DNA from: Fidelibacterota bacterium
GTDB taxonomy: Bacteria > Fidelibacterota > Marinisomatia > Marinisomatales > UBA1611
NCBI GenBank assembly: GCA_018649625.1
Contig: JABIHN010000016.1
Span: forward strand, 32,351 to 96,350
Direction of reading: 5' to 3'
DNA: 64,000 bases
The notes under the pieces were generated by a model that did not search any database, had not been told where the DNA came from, and worked only from the letters and a program-made list of their open reading frames with translations. Below are positions 9,508 to 18,301 of the stretch, piece after piece (within the stretch, counting starts at the first letter, position 1; every line of letters starts with the position of its first letter). The translations under genes were made by a program, and so were the position numbers.

Positions 9508-10458
9508 ATGATTATGACAAATAAATTAAAAATATTCAGTGGTCGCAGTAATCCTGCTCTCGCACAAAAAATTGTCCAATCGCTTGGATGCGAACTTGGA
9601 GATATTTCTATTCGTACTTTTTCTGACGGAGAATTATGGATCAAGTTTCAAGAAAATATTCGCGGTCATGATGTATTTCTGATTCAATCAACCAGTGGTC
9701 CATCAGAAAATATTTTAGAATTAGCCTTAATGGTAGATGCAGCTGTTCGTGCATCGGCAGATCATGTAACAGTTGTTATCCCGTATTTTGGATATGGTCG
9801 TCAAGATAGAAAAGACCAGCCACGTGTCCCTATTTCGTCTAGGGTTATGATTGATATTTTTACTGCAATGGGCGCAGATCGAATTATTACAATGGATCTT
9901 CACTCAACTCAAATTCAAGGGTTTGCGAAAATCCCTTTTGATCATTTATATAGTAGAATGGTATTATTGGACGCGATTAAAAATGAAGGATTGGATCCAA
10001 AAAGCACTGTTGTATTAGCACCGGATGTTGGGTCAGCAAAAATGAGTCAGGCTTATGCTAAAAGGCTTGGAATGCATTTTGCGTTAATTGACAAACGTCG
10101 GTATAAACATAATCAGGCTGAAGTAAGTTATCTCATTGGGGAACTAAAAGATATGGATGTTCTCATTGTAGATGATATGATAGATACAGCAGGTACTACA
10201 GTAAATGCCGCAGAAGCTGCTATGGAAAAAGGTGCCAAATCTGTAACAGCTATTGCTACACATGCTGTGCTATCTGGTCCAGCGGTTGAAAGACTCAGTG
10301 ATTCGAGTATTCGGAAAATTATTGTAACAGATACGATTGATATTCCCGAAGAAAAACAAATAGCTAAATTAGAAATCGTATCAGTAGGAAATATTTTTGG
10401 CGAAGCTGTCAATCGGATTCATAAGGGTGAATCTGTGAGTGCTTTGTTTGAATTTTAA
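9508..10458 (+). CDS. prs: Ribose-phosphate pyrophosphokinase
   Basis: PRPP synthetase transfers pyrophosphate from ATP to ribose 5-phosphate and supplies PRPP for nucleotide, histidine and tryptophan synthesis. The 316-residue length is standard for class I. Family motifs visible are FSGRSNPALA at the start, the ATP-binding PYFGYGRQDRKDQPR, the metal-binding MDLHSTQIQGF and the PRPP loop VDDMIDTAGTT. Either ATG at 9508 or 9514 could start it. It is placed between tRNA-Gln and rplY. Confidence 0.97.
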   Translation: MIMTNKLKIFSGRSNPALAQKIVQSLGCELGDISIRTFSDGELWIKFQENIRGHDVFLIQSTSGPSENILELALMVDAAVRASADHVTVVIPYFGYGRQDRKDQPRVPISSRVMIDIFTAMGADRIITMDLHSTQIQGFAKIPFDHLYSRMVLLDAIKNEGLDPKSTVVLAPDVGSAKMSQAYAKRLGMHFALIDKRRYKHNQAEVSYLIGELKDMDVLIVDDMIDTAGTTVNAAEAAMEKGAKSVTAIATHAVLSGPAVERLSDSSIRKIIVTDTIDIPEEKQIAKLEIVSVGNIFGEAVNRIHKGESVSALFEF

Positions 10459-10473
10459 TTAGGAGACAAATCG

Positions 10474-11124
10474 ATGGGATCATCGTATTACAAACTAAAC
10501 ATATTAGAAAGAACTCTTACTAGGACAAAAGCTGCGAAAGTGCTTCGACGAGAAGGGTTTATTCCCGGTGTTTTGTATTATGCCGGAGCAGAAAATGTAA
10601 AATTTTCAATTGATAAACTAGTATTGTACCATGCATTGCAGTCTGGACAACGTATTTATGAAATCGACCATGATGGCGATGTACAGTTTACCATGATTAA
10701 AGAATTGCAATATCATCCAGTTACCGATGAAATCATTCATATTGACCTTATGCGTGTGCGTCGATCAGAAAAAATAACTATTTCAATTCCTCTAGTGTTA
10801 ATCGGAGAAGCAATTGGTATAAAGGAAGGTGGAATACTATCACAGGCCCTAAATCAAGTGGAAATCAGTTGTTTTCCAACGGATGTTCCTGAGACAATTG
10901 AATTGAATATTGATGATTTAGAATTAAATGCTTCTAAAAGCGTTGCAGATATTTCCATTAATAATGAAGATATAGAAATTCTGTCATCAAGCGATTTGAA
11001 TGTCGCTTCAATTCATCCGCCTGCAGTTGAAGAAGAACCGGATGATGAGTTGGATGAAGAAGAAACTGAAGGTGAAACTGAAGACAGCAAAGAAGGTTCA
11101 GGAGACGATTCGAAAGAATCATGA
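10474..11124 (+). CDS. rplY: Ribosomal protein L25 (Ctc/TL5 form) with acidic tail
   Basis: L25 of the long Ctc/TL5 type binds 5S rRNA. The N-terminal half (about 1-95) has the RNA-binding domain with RTKAAKVLRREGFIPGVLY and YHPVTDEIIHIDLMRV; the C-terminal beta domain follows with GEAIGIKEGGILSQ and EISCFPTDVPETIELN. The last 35 or so residues are a highly acidic low-complexity tail (many Glu/Asp, few hydrophobic). AGGAG at 10461-10465 precedes the ATG. The gene overlaps pth by four bases, the classical ctc-pth pairing. Confidence 0.94.
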   Translation: MGSSYYKLNILERTLTRTKAAKVLRREGFIPGVLYYAGAENVKFSIDKLVLYHALQSGQRIYEIDHDGDVQFTMIKELQYHPVTDEIIHIDLMRVRRSEKITISIPLVLIGEAIGIKEGGILSQALNQVEISCFPTDVPETIELNIDDLELNASKSVADISINNEDIEILSSSDLNVASIHPPAVEEEPDDELDEEETEGETEDSKEGSGDDSKES

Positions 11125-11675
11125 TTGCCTTTATTGGTCTAGGTAACCCCGGTGATAAATATGCAAATACAAAACATAATGCAGGATTTTGGGTGGTGGA
11201 TGAGTTTGCCAAAAGGCAAAAAATATCCTTTAAACCAGGAAAAGGCGATTTTGTGTATGCTCAACATCAGCGGCGTGAAGTTTTGTTGATAAAACCAACA
11301 ACAGGGATGAACCTAAGTGGAAATGCAGTAAAAGAAGTTGCCAATCAGTGGAGTCTTTTGCCTGTAGATATACATGTTATCGTGGATGATGTGGATTTAC
11401 CACTTGGGTCAATCCGAATTCGCCCAAAAGGGGGCGACGGATGTCATCGTGGAATGGAAAATATAATTTATCAGCTACAATCAGACTTATTTCCTAGAAT
11501 CCGTTTAGGGATTGGCACAGATCAAAATATGCGACCTGCAGAAAAATATGTGTTAAAACCATTTAGAGCGGATGATGAACTTGAAGTAGAAGTCATGGTT
11601 AAGCGTGGCGCAGATGCTTTAACAAATCTTTTGGTCCGTGGGTTAAACCACACCATGAATAATTTTAATTCTTAA
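11121..11675 (+). CDS. pth: Peptidyl-tRNA hydrolase
   Basis: Pth cleaves peptidyl-tRNA that falls off the ribosome, freeing the tRNA. The 184-residue protein has the opening [20 protein letters not shown], with the catalytic His in TKHNAGF and the Asn in GNPG, then [10 protein letters not shown] and VDDVDLPLG. The tRNA-binding loop reads [12 protein letters not shown], where many Pth proteins have GHNG; the His is kept and the Asn is Arg, a variant also found in other groups. The start overlaps the rplY stop (ATGA). Confidence 0.95.
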   Translation: MIAFIGLGNPGDKYANTKHNAGFWVVDEFAKRQKISFKPGKGDFVYAQHQRREVLLIKPTTGMNLSGNAVKEVANQWSLLPVDIHVIVDDVDLPLGSIRIRPKGGDGCHRGMENIIYQLQSDLFPRIRLGIGTDQNMRPAEKYVLKPFRADDELEVEVMVKRGADALTNLLVRGLNHTMNNFNS

Positions 11676-11697
11676 TAATGAAGGAGAAATAGAACTC

Positions 11698-13821
11698 ATG
11701 AGTTCTTACTTAATATATGTGATGGGTGCCGCCGTTTTGGCTATGGTATTCTCATTTTGGAAATCGAGTTGGATTGAAGCCCAAGATGAAGGAACAGATC
11801 GCATGAAATCAATAGGTGCGAGTATTGCTGAAGGCGCCATGGCTTTTTTAAAGGCCGAATATCGTATTTTAGCTATTTTTGTTGTAGCTGTAGCAATCAT
11901 GTTAGGATTGGCAAACATGGGGAGAGCAGATTCTAGTCCATTAATTGCTTTGTCATTTATTGTTGGTGCTGTTACATCTGCACTTGCAGGATTTTTGGGA
12001 ATGAAAGTTGCAACCAAAGCTAATAACAGAACAACAAATGCAGCTAGAACAAGTCTTGCAAAAGCATTAAATGTTGCTTTTACTGGCGGTTCTGTGATGG
12101 GTCTCTCAGTTGTTGGCTTAGGGGTTCTTGGTTTGGGTGGTTTATTTATTTTTTACACTTCCAAATTTGGTAGTAGTACTTCACAAATAAATTTAGTTTT
12201 AAATGTTATTTCAGGTTTTTCGTTAGGCGCATCATCCATTGCTTTGTTTGCACGAGTGGGTGGGGGTATTTATACCAAAGCAGCAGATGTTGGTGCTGAT
12301 TTAGTTGGGAAAGTTGAAGCCGGTATTCCTGAAGATCATCCATTAAACCCTGCTACTATTGCTGATAATGTTGGTGATAATGTTGGTGATGTTGCTGGAA
12401 TGGGAGCTGATTTATTTGAATCATACGTTGGGTCTATTGTTGGATCTATGGTATTAGGTGCAAGCATTTATGCTTCAGGAGTTACTGACGGGTTTAATTT
12501 TGTTCTTCTACCGCTTTATATTGCAGGTGCTGGTATTATTGTTTCTATTATAGGCACTTTTATGGTATCTGTTAAAGAAGGTGGTGATCCACAAAAAGCA
12601 CTAAATATTGGTGAATTTGGGAGTTCGGCTATCATGGTTGCGGTTATCTATTTTTTGATAATTAATACATTACCTGCATCTCATGCTATGGGTGTTTTTT
12701 GGGCAACAGTTATTGGATTAGTTGCTGGCTTGGGAATAGGTATGATAACTGAACATTATACAGGCACTGGAACACCTCCTGTTTTATCGATTGTTAAACA
12801 ATCTTTGACTGGACCGGCTACAAATCTTATAGCTGGTTTGGGTGTTGGAATGCAATCTACTGCTATTCCAATTTTAATTCTTGCTGCTGCTATTATTGGT
12901 GCTCATCATTTTGCTGGGCTTTATGGTATTGCAATGGCTGCCTTGGGCATGCTTGCAAACACAGGTATCCAATTAGCAGTTGATGCTTATGGTCCAATAT
13001 CGGATAATGCTGGTGGAATTGCTGAAATGGCTGGATTACCAGAAGAAGTTCGTGAACGCACGGATAAATTAGATGCAGTTGGAAATACAACTGCTGCTAT
13101 AGGTAAAGGTTTTGCCATTGGGTCAGCGGCCTTAACTGCTTTAGCATTATTTGCTGCATTTATGGTGCAAACAGGAATTAAAACTATTGATATTGCAAAT
13201 CCGATGGTTATGGCAGGTTTATTTGTTGGTGGTATGTTACCCTTTTTATTTTCTTCTATGGCAATGAATGCTGTAGGTCGTGCTGCTATGGCAATGATTG
13301 AAGAAGTTCGACGTCAATTTAGAGATATTCCAGAATTAAAAGCAGCGCTTGTTGTATTAGGAAAAGGGGATGAATCTACTTGGACTGAAGATGAAAAATC
13401 GATTTATGAATTAGGATTGACCAAAGCAGAACATGGAAAATGTGTTGAAATTTCAACACAGTCAGCCCTTAGGGAAATGGTGCTTCCTGGTGTACTTGCT
13501 ATCTCGAGTCCTGTGATTGTTGGTTTTATTTTTGGTCCAGAAACATTGGGTGGTTTATTAGCCGGTGTTACTGTGTCGGGTGTATTGATGGCAATCTTCC
13601 AGTCAAATGCTGGTGGCGCTTGGGACAATGCAAAGAAAATGATTGAAGAAGGTGTAGAGGTTGGTGGAGAAATGTTAAAAAAGGGATCTGAAGCTCATAA
13701 AGCTGCTGTTGTAGGTGATACAGTTGGTGATCCTTTTAAAGATACTTCAGGACCATCTCTCAATATTTTAATTAAACTGATGTCAGTGGTTTCACTGGTT
13801 ATCGCACCGTTAATTGCGTAA
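11698..13821 (+). CDS. hppA: Membrane-bound K+-dependent pyrophosphatase, probably Na+-pumping
   Basis: An integral-membrane pyrophosphatase (707 residues, about 16 hydrophobic segments) that couples PPi hydrolysis to cation export. The substrate site includes [14 protein letters not shown] and [18 protein letters not shown] at 462-467 has Ala where K+-independent enzymes have Lys, so the enzyme should need K+. E241 in ADLFESYVG sits where Na+-pumping relatives carry their gate Glu, so Na+ or mixed Na+/H+ transport is likely; this is inferred from memory of the family. The C-terminal [18 protein letters not shown] is conserved. The gene stands alone between pth and rpsF with a purine-rich AAGGAG upstream. 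Confidence 0.95.
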   Translation: MSSYLIYVMGAAVLAMVFSFWKSSWIEAQDEGTDRMKSIGASIAEGAMAFLKAEYRILAIFVVAVAIMLGLANMGRADSSPLIALSFIVGAVTSALAGFLGMKVATKANNRTTNAARTSLAKALNVAFTGGSVMGLSVVGLGVLGLGGLFIFYTSKFGSSTSQINLVLNVISGFSLGASSIALFARVGGGIYTKAADVGADLVGKVEAGIPEDHPLNPATIADNVGDNVGDVAGMGADLFESYVGSIVGSMVLGASIYASGVTDGFNFVLLPLYIAGAGIIVSIIGTFMVSVKEGGDPQKALNIGEFGSSAIMVAVIYFLIINTLPASHAMGVFWATVIGLVAGLGIGMITEHYTGTGTPPVLSIVKQSLTGPATNLIAGLGVGMQSTAIPILILAAAIIGAHHFAGLYGIAMAALGMLANTGIQLAVDAYGPISDNAGGIAEMAGLPEEVRERTDKLDAVGNTTAAIGKGFAIGSAALTALALFAAFMVQTGIKTIDIANPMVMAGLFVGGMLPFLFSSMAMNAVGRAAMAMIEEVRRQFRDIPELKAALVVLGKGDESTWTEDEKSIYELGLTKAEHGKCVEISTQSALREMVLPGVLAISSPVIVGFIFGPETLGGLLAGVTVSGVLMAIFQSNAGGAWDNAKKMIEEGVEVGGEMLKKGSEAHKAAVVGDTVGDPFKDTSGPSLNILIKLMSVVSLVIAPLIA

Positions 13822-13838
13822 ATAAATAAGGAGACATT

Positions 13839-14366
13839 ATGCGGTATTATGAAACACTCTATATTGTAAATCCAAATCTGGAAAATGAAGCCCTGGATAC
13901 TACCATGGCAGAGATTGGTACTGAACTAGAGAAATCAAAATCAAAAATAATCAACCATCGTATGTGGAGCAAAAAACGGCTTGCATATCACATTGATAAA
14001 CAAAAATACGGTTCTTACATTTTGTTACAATTTGAAGGTGGGGATCAAGAAGAGATGAACGAGTTCAACACTTGGATGAAACTAAACAATACAGTTTTAC
14101 GTCACATGACAATTGTTTTAGAAGAAAAGCCAGACGTTTATAAAGAAGAAGTAAAAGAAGAACCAAAATCAGATCCTGCAAACGAATCTAAAGATGCATC
14201 CGATGCTAAAACAGAAGATGTAGAATCTTCAGATGAGAAAAGTTCGGAAAAACCAGAAAAAGAATCAACTGAGTCAAAATCAGAAGGTCAATCACCTGAA
14301 TCGGATAATGTTGATGAGAAATCAAATGAAGACAATAAAGAAACTGAAGAAAAGGAGGCTGAATAA
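13839..14366 (+). CDS. rpsF: 30S ribosomal protein S6 with long acidic C-terminal extension
   Basis: S6 binds 16S rRNA together with S18. The conserved domain is residues 1-100 ([49 protein letters not shown]). From about residue 103 to 175 there is a low-complexity tail of Glu, Asp, Ser and Lys without hydrophobic residues, far longer than in usual S6 proteins of 95-135 residues. The tail encodes no recognisable domain and is probably disordered. AAGGAG precedes the start at 13826-13832. The stop shares a base with the rpsR start. Confidence 0.93.
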   Translation: MRYYETLYIVNPNLENEALDTTMAEIGTELEKSKSKIINHRMWSKKRLAYHIDKQKYGSYILLQFEGGDQEEMNEFNTWMKLNNTVLRHMTIVLEEKPDVYKEEVKEEPKSDPANESKDASDAKTEDVESSDEKSSEKPEKESTESKSEGQSPESDNVDEKSNEDNKETEEKEAE

Positions 14367-14593
14367 TGGCTTTCCAAAGTAGAAAGAAATTTTGCTATTT
14401 TAAAGAAAATGGCATCACAGACATCGATTATAAAGATGTAAAATTATTACGTCGTTTTGTGAATGATCAAGGTAAAATTATGCCTCGTCGAATCACAGGA
14501 AGCAGTGCAAAAATGCATCGTAAATTAGTTCGAGCTGTAAAACGTTCTCGTTCAATTGCATTAATGCCATATGTTGACCGTAGCTCAGAATAA
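14366..14593 (+). CDS. rpsR: 30S ribosomal protein S18
   Basis: S18 forms a heterodimer with S6 on the small subunit platform. The 75-residue protein shows [36 protein letters not shown] and [13 protein letters not shown], all characteristic. A strong Shine-Dalgarno AAGGAGG lies seven bases upstream, inside the end of rpsF, and the start overlaps the rpsF stop (TAATG). Many bacteria have ssb between rpsF and rpsR; here it is absent. The N-terminus carries one Cys (KKFCYFKEN) rather than the CxxC zinc pair of some S18 forms. Confidence 0.95.
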   Translation: MAFQSRKKFCYFKENGITDIDYKDVKLLRRFVNDQGKIMPRRITGSSAKMHRKLVRAVKRSRSIALMPYVDRSSE

Positions 14594-14602
14594 GGGGAAA
14601 TG

Positions 14603-15046
14603 ATGGAAATTATATTATTACAAGATGTAAATGGTTTGGGTGAAGCAGGTGATATTGTAGATGTAAAACCTGGGTATGCCCGAAATAAATTGGTCCCCGA
14701 TGGATTAGCACTTCGTGCGTCTAAGCGGAATTTGGCTGTAGCAGATGAACGGAAACAGATTGAAAAGAGACGAAAGAATCGCGTAACTGCTGCCGAGGAA
14801 GTTATTGTTGAAAAACTATCTAAAACAGAAATTACCATCGAAGCCCAAGTAGGCGAAGAAGATAAAATGTTTGGCTCTATTACCACTATTGATATCCACA
14901 AAGCTCTTGTAGAAAAAGGGATTACTGTGGACCGACATGCCATCATGTTAGATGAACCCATCAAAGCGTTGGGAATCTACCATGTGCCGGTTCGTGTCAC
15001 ATCTAAATTAAATGGTGATGTGAAGGTCTACGTGATCAAATCATAA
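14603..15046 (+). CDS. rplI: 50S ribosomal protein L9
   Basis: L9 links two rRNA-binding domains by a long helix. The 147-residue protein has the N-terminal signature EIILLQDVNGLGEAGDIVDV followed by KPGYARNKLVPDGLA, a charged helix (about 45-80) and the C-terminal domain with DKMFGSITTIDI. Two ATG codons occur at 14600 and 14603; the second is better spaced from the GGGG at 14594-14597 and gives the usual MEIILLQ start. It is the last gene of the rpsF-rpsR-rplI operon and is followed by an intrinsic terminator. Confidence 0.95.
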   Translation: MEIILLQDVNGLGEAGDIVDVKPGYARNKLVPDGLALRASKRNLAVADERKQIEKRRKNRVTAAEEVIVEKLSKTEITIEAQVGEEDKMFGSITTIDIHKALVEKGITVDRHAIMLDEPIKALGIYHVPVRVTSKLNGDVKVYVIKS

Positions 15047-15066
15047 ACAATACTAGATCAATTCAA

Positions 15067-15110
15067 CCCCTGCAACTTGGTATTTTAATTATCAGGTGCA
15101 GGGGTTTTTT
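15067..15110 (+). terminator. Intrinsic terminator after rplI
   Basis: A perfect eight-pair stem, CCCCTGCA (15067-15074) with TGCAGGGG (15097-15104), is followed directly by six T (15105-15110). It lies 21 bases after the rplI stop and 39 bases before priA, so it should end the ribosomal-protein transcript. Confidence 0.9.
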
Positions 15111-15148
15111 ATTGCTCCGCTAAAATCTGACCCATAAACTCATGCCTT

Positions 15149-17386
15149 ATGTTTGCAGATGTTGCCTTCCCTATCTCCGGTTTTCAAACCTTTACCTACA
15201 AGATTCCCAAGGATCTGGTATCGGAAGTGCAAATCGGGTCCCGTGTCACAGTCCAGTTTGGTCCCAGAAAAACACAGGGAATTGTTACGGGACTAAAAAA
15301 TGAATCATCCTTCTCTGGTAAAATAAAAGACATTGCAGGATTGGTGGATAATTTGCCCATCATGACCCCGGAGCTCTGGAAATTGATCCAATGGATGAGC
15401 CAATATTATGTAACCCCATTAGGGCAAGTTGGGAAAGCTGTATTACCGAAAAATTTGTCAACGCGGTACAATCCACCTAAAAGTTGGATGGTACAAGCCA
15501 AGCCAATTTTTGATGACGAAGATTTGGAAGCAGTCAAAAAACGAGCGCCCAAACAATATGAAGTATATCAAAAAATTTGGAAAGTTAAAAAACCTATCCA
15601 AGTTTCATCTCTGAAAGATTTGGCATCGAATCCATTGAATGTATGCAGAGGATTAGAAAAAAGAAAACTTGTAACATTATTTGAAGAAACATCTTTACCA
15701 GACATAACAGGCTTCACGTTTGATCCAATTCATAAAAAAGTATCCTTTAATTCGCATCAACAAGTAGCAGTTGATGCAATATGTAAATCACTGGATAAAA
15801 AAGAATATTCACCTTTTCTTTTACATGGTGTAACGGGAAGTGGTAAAACCGAAATTTATGTAGAGGGTGTTCGTCATTGCCTTGCTCAAAAAAGAACTGC
15901 TATTATTTTACTACCAGAAATTTCACTCACACCACAAATTGCTGGCCGATTTCGAGCTGTATTTGGAGATACGATTGCATTATGGCATTCAAAACTTACT
16001 CAAGCGCAACGCTCATGGACGTGGAAAGAAATTTGCAAGGGAACCTTCAAGGTTGTGATTGGTGCCCGGAGCGCAGTATTTGCACCCTTAAAACATCTCG
16101 GTCTTATTGTGATTGATGAAGAACAGGAGTCGTCTTTTCGTCAGGATTCTCCCGCACCAAGATATCATGCTCGTGACGTTGCTTTGATGCGTGCAACCTA
16201 TGAAGGGGCTTCCGTTGTTTTATCTAGTGCCACTCCTAGTCTTGAAAGTTATTATAATTATCTTCATAAAAAACTAAGTTATCTCCATTTACCTGAACGA
16301 TATGGTGGCGCAAAATACCCTCATGTCCATTTGGTAGATATGTTATCTGATCAAGAAGAATCAGGGAAATATGGACAAATATTTTCGGGATTGCTTCAAG
16401 ATAAAATTGAAGATCGTCTCAATAAAAAAGAACAAATTATATTACTTCAGAATCGAAGAGGGTATTCTCCTGTAATTCGGTGTGGAGATTGCGGTGAAAT
16501 TGTAATGTGCCCTCAATGTAAGGTTGCTTTAACATTTCATAGTAAAGGATCTCAACTTATTTGTCACTTTTGTGGGCATATTGAAATAAAACAACGTGAA
16601 ACTTGTATTCATTGTAGGTGCTCTAATATGAAATATTCTGGTACGGGTACACAAAGAGTGGAATCCATTCTCGAAGAAACATTCCCTCAAGCAAGAGTCG
16701 CTAGATTGGATATGGATACGGCAGGAACAAGCCAAGGATTGATTTCAATTTTAAAAGCATTTGCGAATGGAGAGATTGATATATTATTGGGAACACAAAT
16801 GATCGCCAAAGGATTGGATTTTCCAAATGCGACATTGGTGGGAATTATTAATGCAGATCTTGGGCTTCATTTACCGGATTTTCGTTCCGGTGAACGTATT
16901 TTTCAATTAATTTATCAGGCATCTGGAAGAGCTGGAAGGCGAAAAATTCCAGGAGAAGTGGTAATTCAAACTTATGTTCCGGATAATCCGGTCATTAAAA
17001 ATGCGGCAAAATTAGATATGATTAAATATTATAATATCGCATTAAGTGAGCGAAATGAGTTAAAATACCCTCCATTTAGTTGGATGGCAAAAATTGAAAT
17101 TACGGGGGAAAACCAAATAGCTGTAGATTCTTTATCGGAACGAATATCGAAATTATTGAATGGAAAATATAAAGGATTAGACGTTTTGGGACCAGCACCA
17201 TGTTATTTAGAAAAACTTCGGAACCAATATAGGTTTCAAATCGTCTTTAAGTCATTAAAGTCTATAGATCCCAATGGATATAGACTTCACAAATTTATTC
17301 AGGATAATTTTATGGATATTCAAAAAAAGTACCGTCCAGGAAAAAATAGGATTAATATTCATTTTGATCCGCTTAGTTTAATATAA
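15149..17386 (+). CDS. priA: Primosomal replication-restart helicase PriA
   Basis: PriA recognises stalled forks and reloads the replisome. The 745-residue protein has the N-terminal 3'-DNA-binding domain (VAFPISGFQTFTYKIP), Walker A GVTGSGKTE from residue 227 and the DEEQ box at 323-326. Zinc-binding cysteines start at C445, C448, C454 and C457 and continue with CHFC and CIHC further on. The helicase C-lobe has GTGTQRVESIL, GTQMIAKGLDFPN and QASGRAGR. It is the first gene after the rplI terminator, so a promoter is expected in 15111-15148, but I cannot name one. The next gene begins on the base after its stop. Confidence 0.96.
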   Translation: MFADVAFPISGFQTFTYKIPKDLVSEVQIGSRVTVQFGPRKTQGIVTGLKNESSFSGKIKDIAGLVDNLPIMTPELWKLIQWMSQYYVTPLGQVGKAVLPKNLSTRYNPPKSWMVQAKPIFDDEDLEAVKKRAPKQYEVYQKIWKVKKPIQVSSLKDLASNPLNVCRGLEKRKLVTLFEETSLPDITGFTFDPIHKKVSFNSHQQVAVDAICKSLDKKEYSPFLLHGVTGSGKTEIYVEGVRHCLAQKRTAIILLPEISLTPQIAGRFRAVFGDTIALWHSKLTQAQRSWTWKEICKGTFKVVIGARSAVFAPLKHLGLIVIDEEQESSFRQDSPAPRYHARDVALMRATYEGASVVLSSATPSLESYYNYLHKKLSYLHLPERYGGAKYPHVHLVDMLSDQEESGKYGQIFSGLLQDKIEDRLNKKEQIILLQNRRGYSPVIRCGDCGEIVMCPQCKVALTFHSKGSQLICHFCGHIEIKQRETCIHCRCSNMKYSGTGTQRVESILEETFPQARVARLDMDTAGTSQGLISILKAFANGEIDILLGTQMIAKGLDFPNATLVGIINADLGLHLPDFRSGERIFQLIYQASGRAGRRKIPGEVVIQTYVPDNPVIKNAAKLDMIKYYNIALSERNELKYPPFSWMAKIEITGENQIAVDSLSERISKLLNGKYKGLDVLGPAPCYLEKLRNQYRFQIVFKSLKSIDPNGYRLHKFIQDNFMDIQKKYRPGKNRINIHFDPLSLI

Positions 17387-18301
17387 ATGATAAATAGAAA
17401 ACAGACTCTAATAATCTTACTTCAATTTTCAATATCTATTTGTATTGCTGAGACAGGTTATCCAGGATTTGATGTATTTACATCATCTTCTCAATTAGGA
17501 TTGGGTGGAGCAGGTTATTTATTTTCATCACCAATTTCATCCAAAGTAAATCCTGCTGTCTCTGATACGGGTAAATATTTTTCAACATCAATTATTCGAT
17601 ATCAAGCGGGAATTACTAGTCAAAGTGTTGGGATGAGTCTCCCCTGGAATAAAGGGATGACTACTTTTTCAATTCGCCACATTTCTTATGGAACCTTTGA
17701 TGGATATGATAATAATTTTCAATCAACAGGGACATATCAATCTAGTGATACTTGGGTTCAAGGTGGATATTCAAAACAATTGAATACACTCCCGTTGAGC
17801 ATTGGTGCGTCAACTCAAATTTATTCTTCATCTTTAAAAGATTCTCAAATTAAAGCAATATTATTGTCCGTAGGAGGGGAATTTTATATACATAAAATTC
17901 AATCCACATTTGGTTTATCATTGCATAATTTAGGGAAAACATTTAGAAGTAATAATTTTGCAAATGGATCCCTTAGTCCTAAAACAGTTATTAGTACTTC
18001 AAAAAAAATTACTCACCTCCCTCTCACCTTATTTTTTGATACAGTATTTTCAAAATCTCAACAGGAACCTGAAGTATTTATTGGAGGAAATTTCAAATTA
18101 AAAAATGATATTTACATTAAGTGGGGGACATCTACTCGGAAAATATCTCATAATACTAAACAAGATTTTCTTCGTTCGGTCTTTGGAGCTTCGGGTCTTG
18201 GATTTGGTTTTTCTTCCGGGAGTATCAGTATTCACTATGGTACTTTTATTTTTGGAACGGGATCTACCATCCATGGTTTAGAAATTGGAATTCAACTATA
18301 A
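17387..18301 (+). CDS. PorV/PorQ-like outer-membrane beta-barrel protein
   Basis: A 304-residue predicted outer-membrane protein. A signal peptide (LIILLQFSISICIAET) precedes a region with the PorV/PorQ family look: SSSQLGLGGAGYLFSSP and SKVNPAVSDTGKYF near the N-terminus, then alternating amphipathic beta strands rich in Ser, Gly and aromatic residues to the C-terminal GLEIGIQL. In Bacteroidota such proteins act with type IX secretion, which would fit the sorting-tail protein at 6788-7417, but many members of this broad family have no proven role. It begins immediately after priA and overlaps the lipase by one base. Confidence 0.7.
   Translation: MINRKQTLIILLQFSISICIAETGYPGFDVFTSSSQLGLGGAGYLFSSPISSKVNPAVSDTGKYFSTSIIRYQAGITSQSVGMSLPWNKGMTTFSIRHISYGTFDGYDNNFQSTGTYQSSDTWVQGGYSKQLNTLPLSIGASTQIYSSSLKDSQIKAILLSVGGEFYIHKIQSTFGLSLHNLGKTFRSNNFANGSLSPKTVISTSKKITHLPLTLFFDTVFSKSQQEPEVFIGGNFKLKNDIYIKWGTSTRKISHNTKQDFLRSVFGASGLGFGFSSGSISIHYGTFIFGTGSTIHGLEIGIQL

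Noticed and set aside
14467-14964. Long open frame of 165 codons on the minus strand opposite rpsR and rplI
   Set aside because: It lies wholly opposite two well-supported ribosomal protein genes, is rich in Ser, Phe and Arg as expected from reverse reading, and has no ribosome-binding site.
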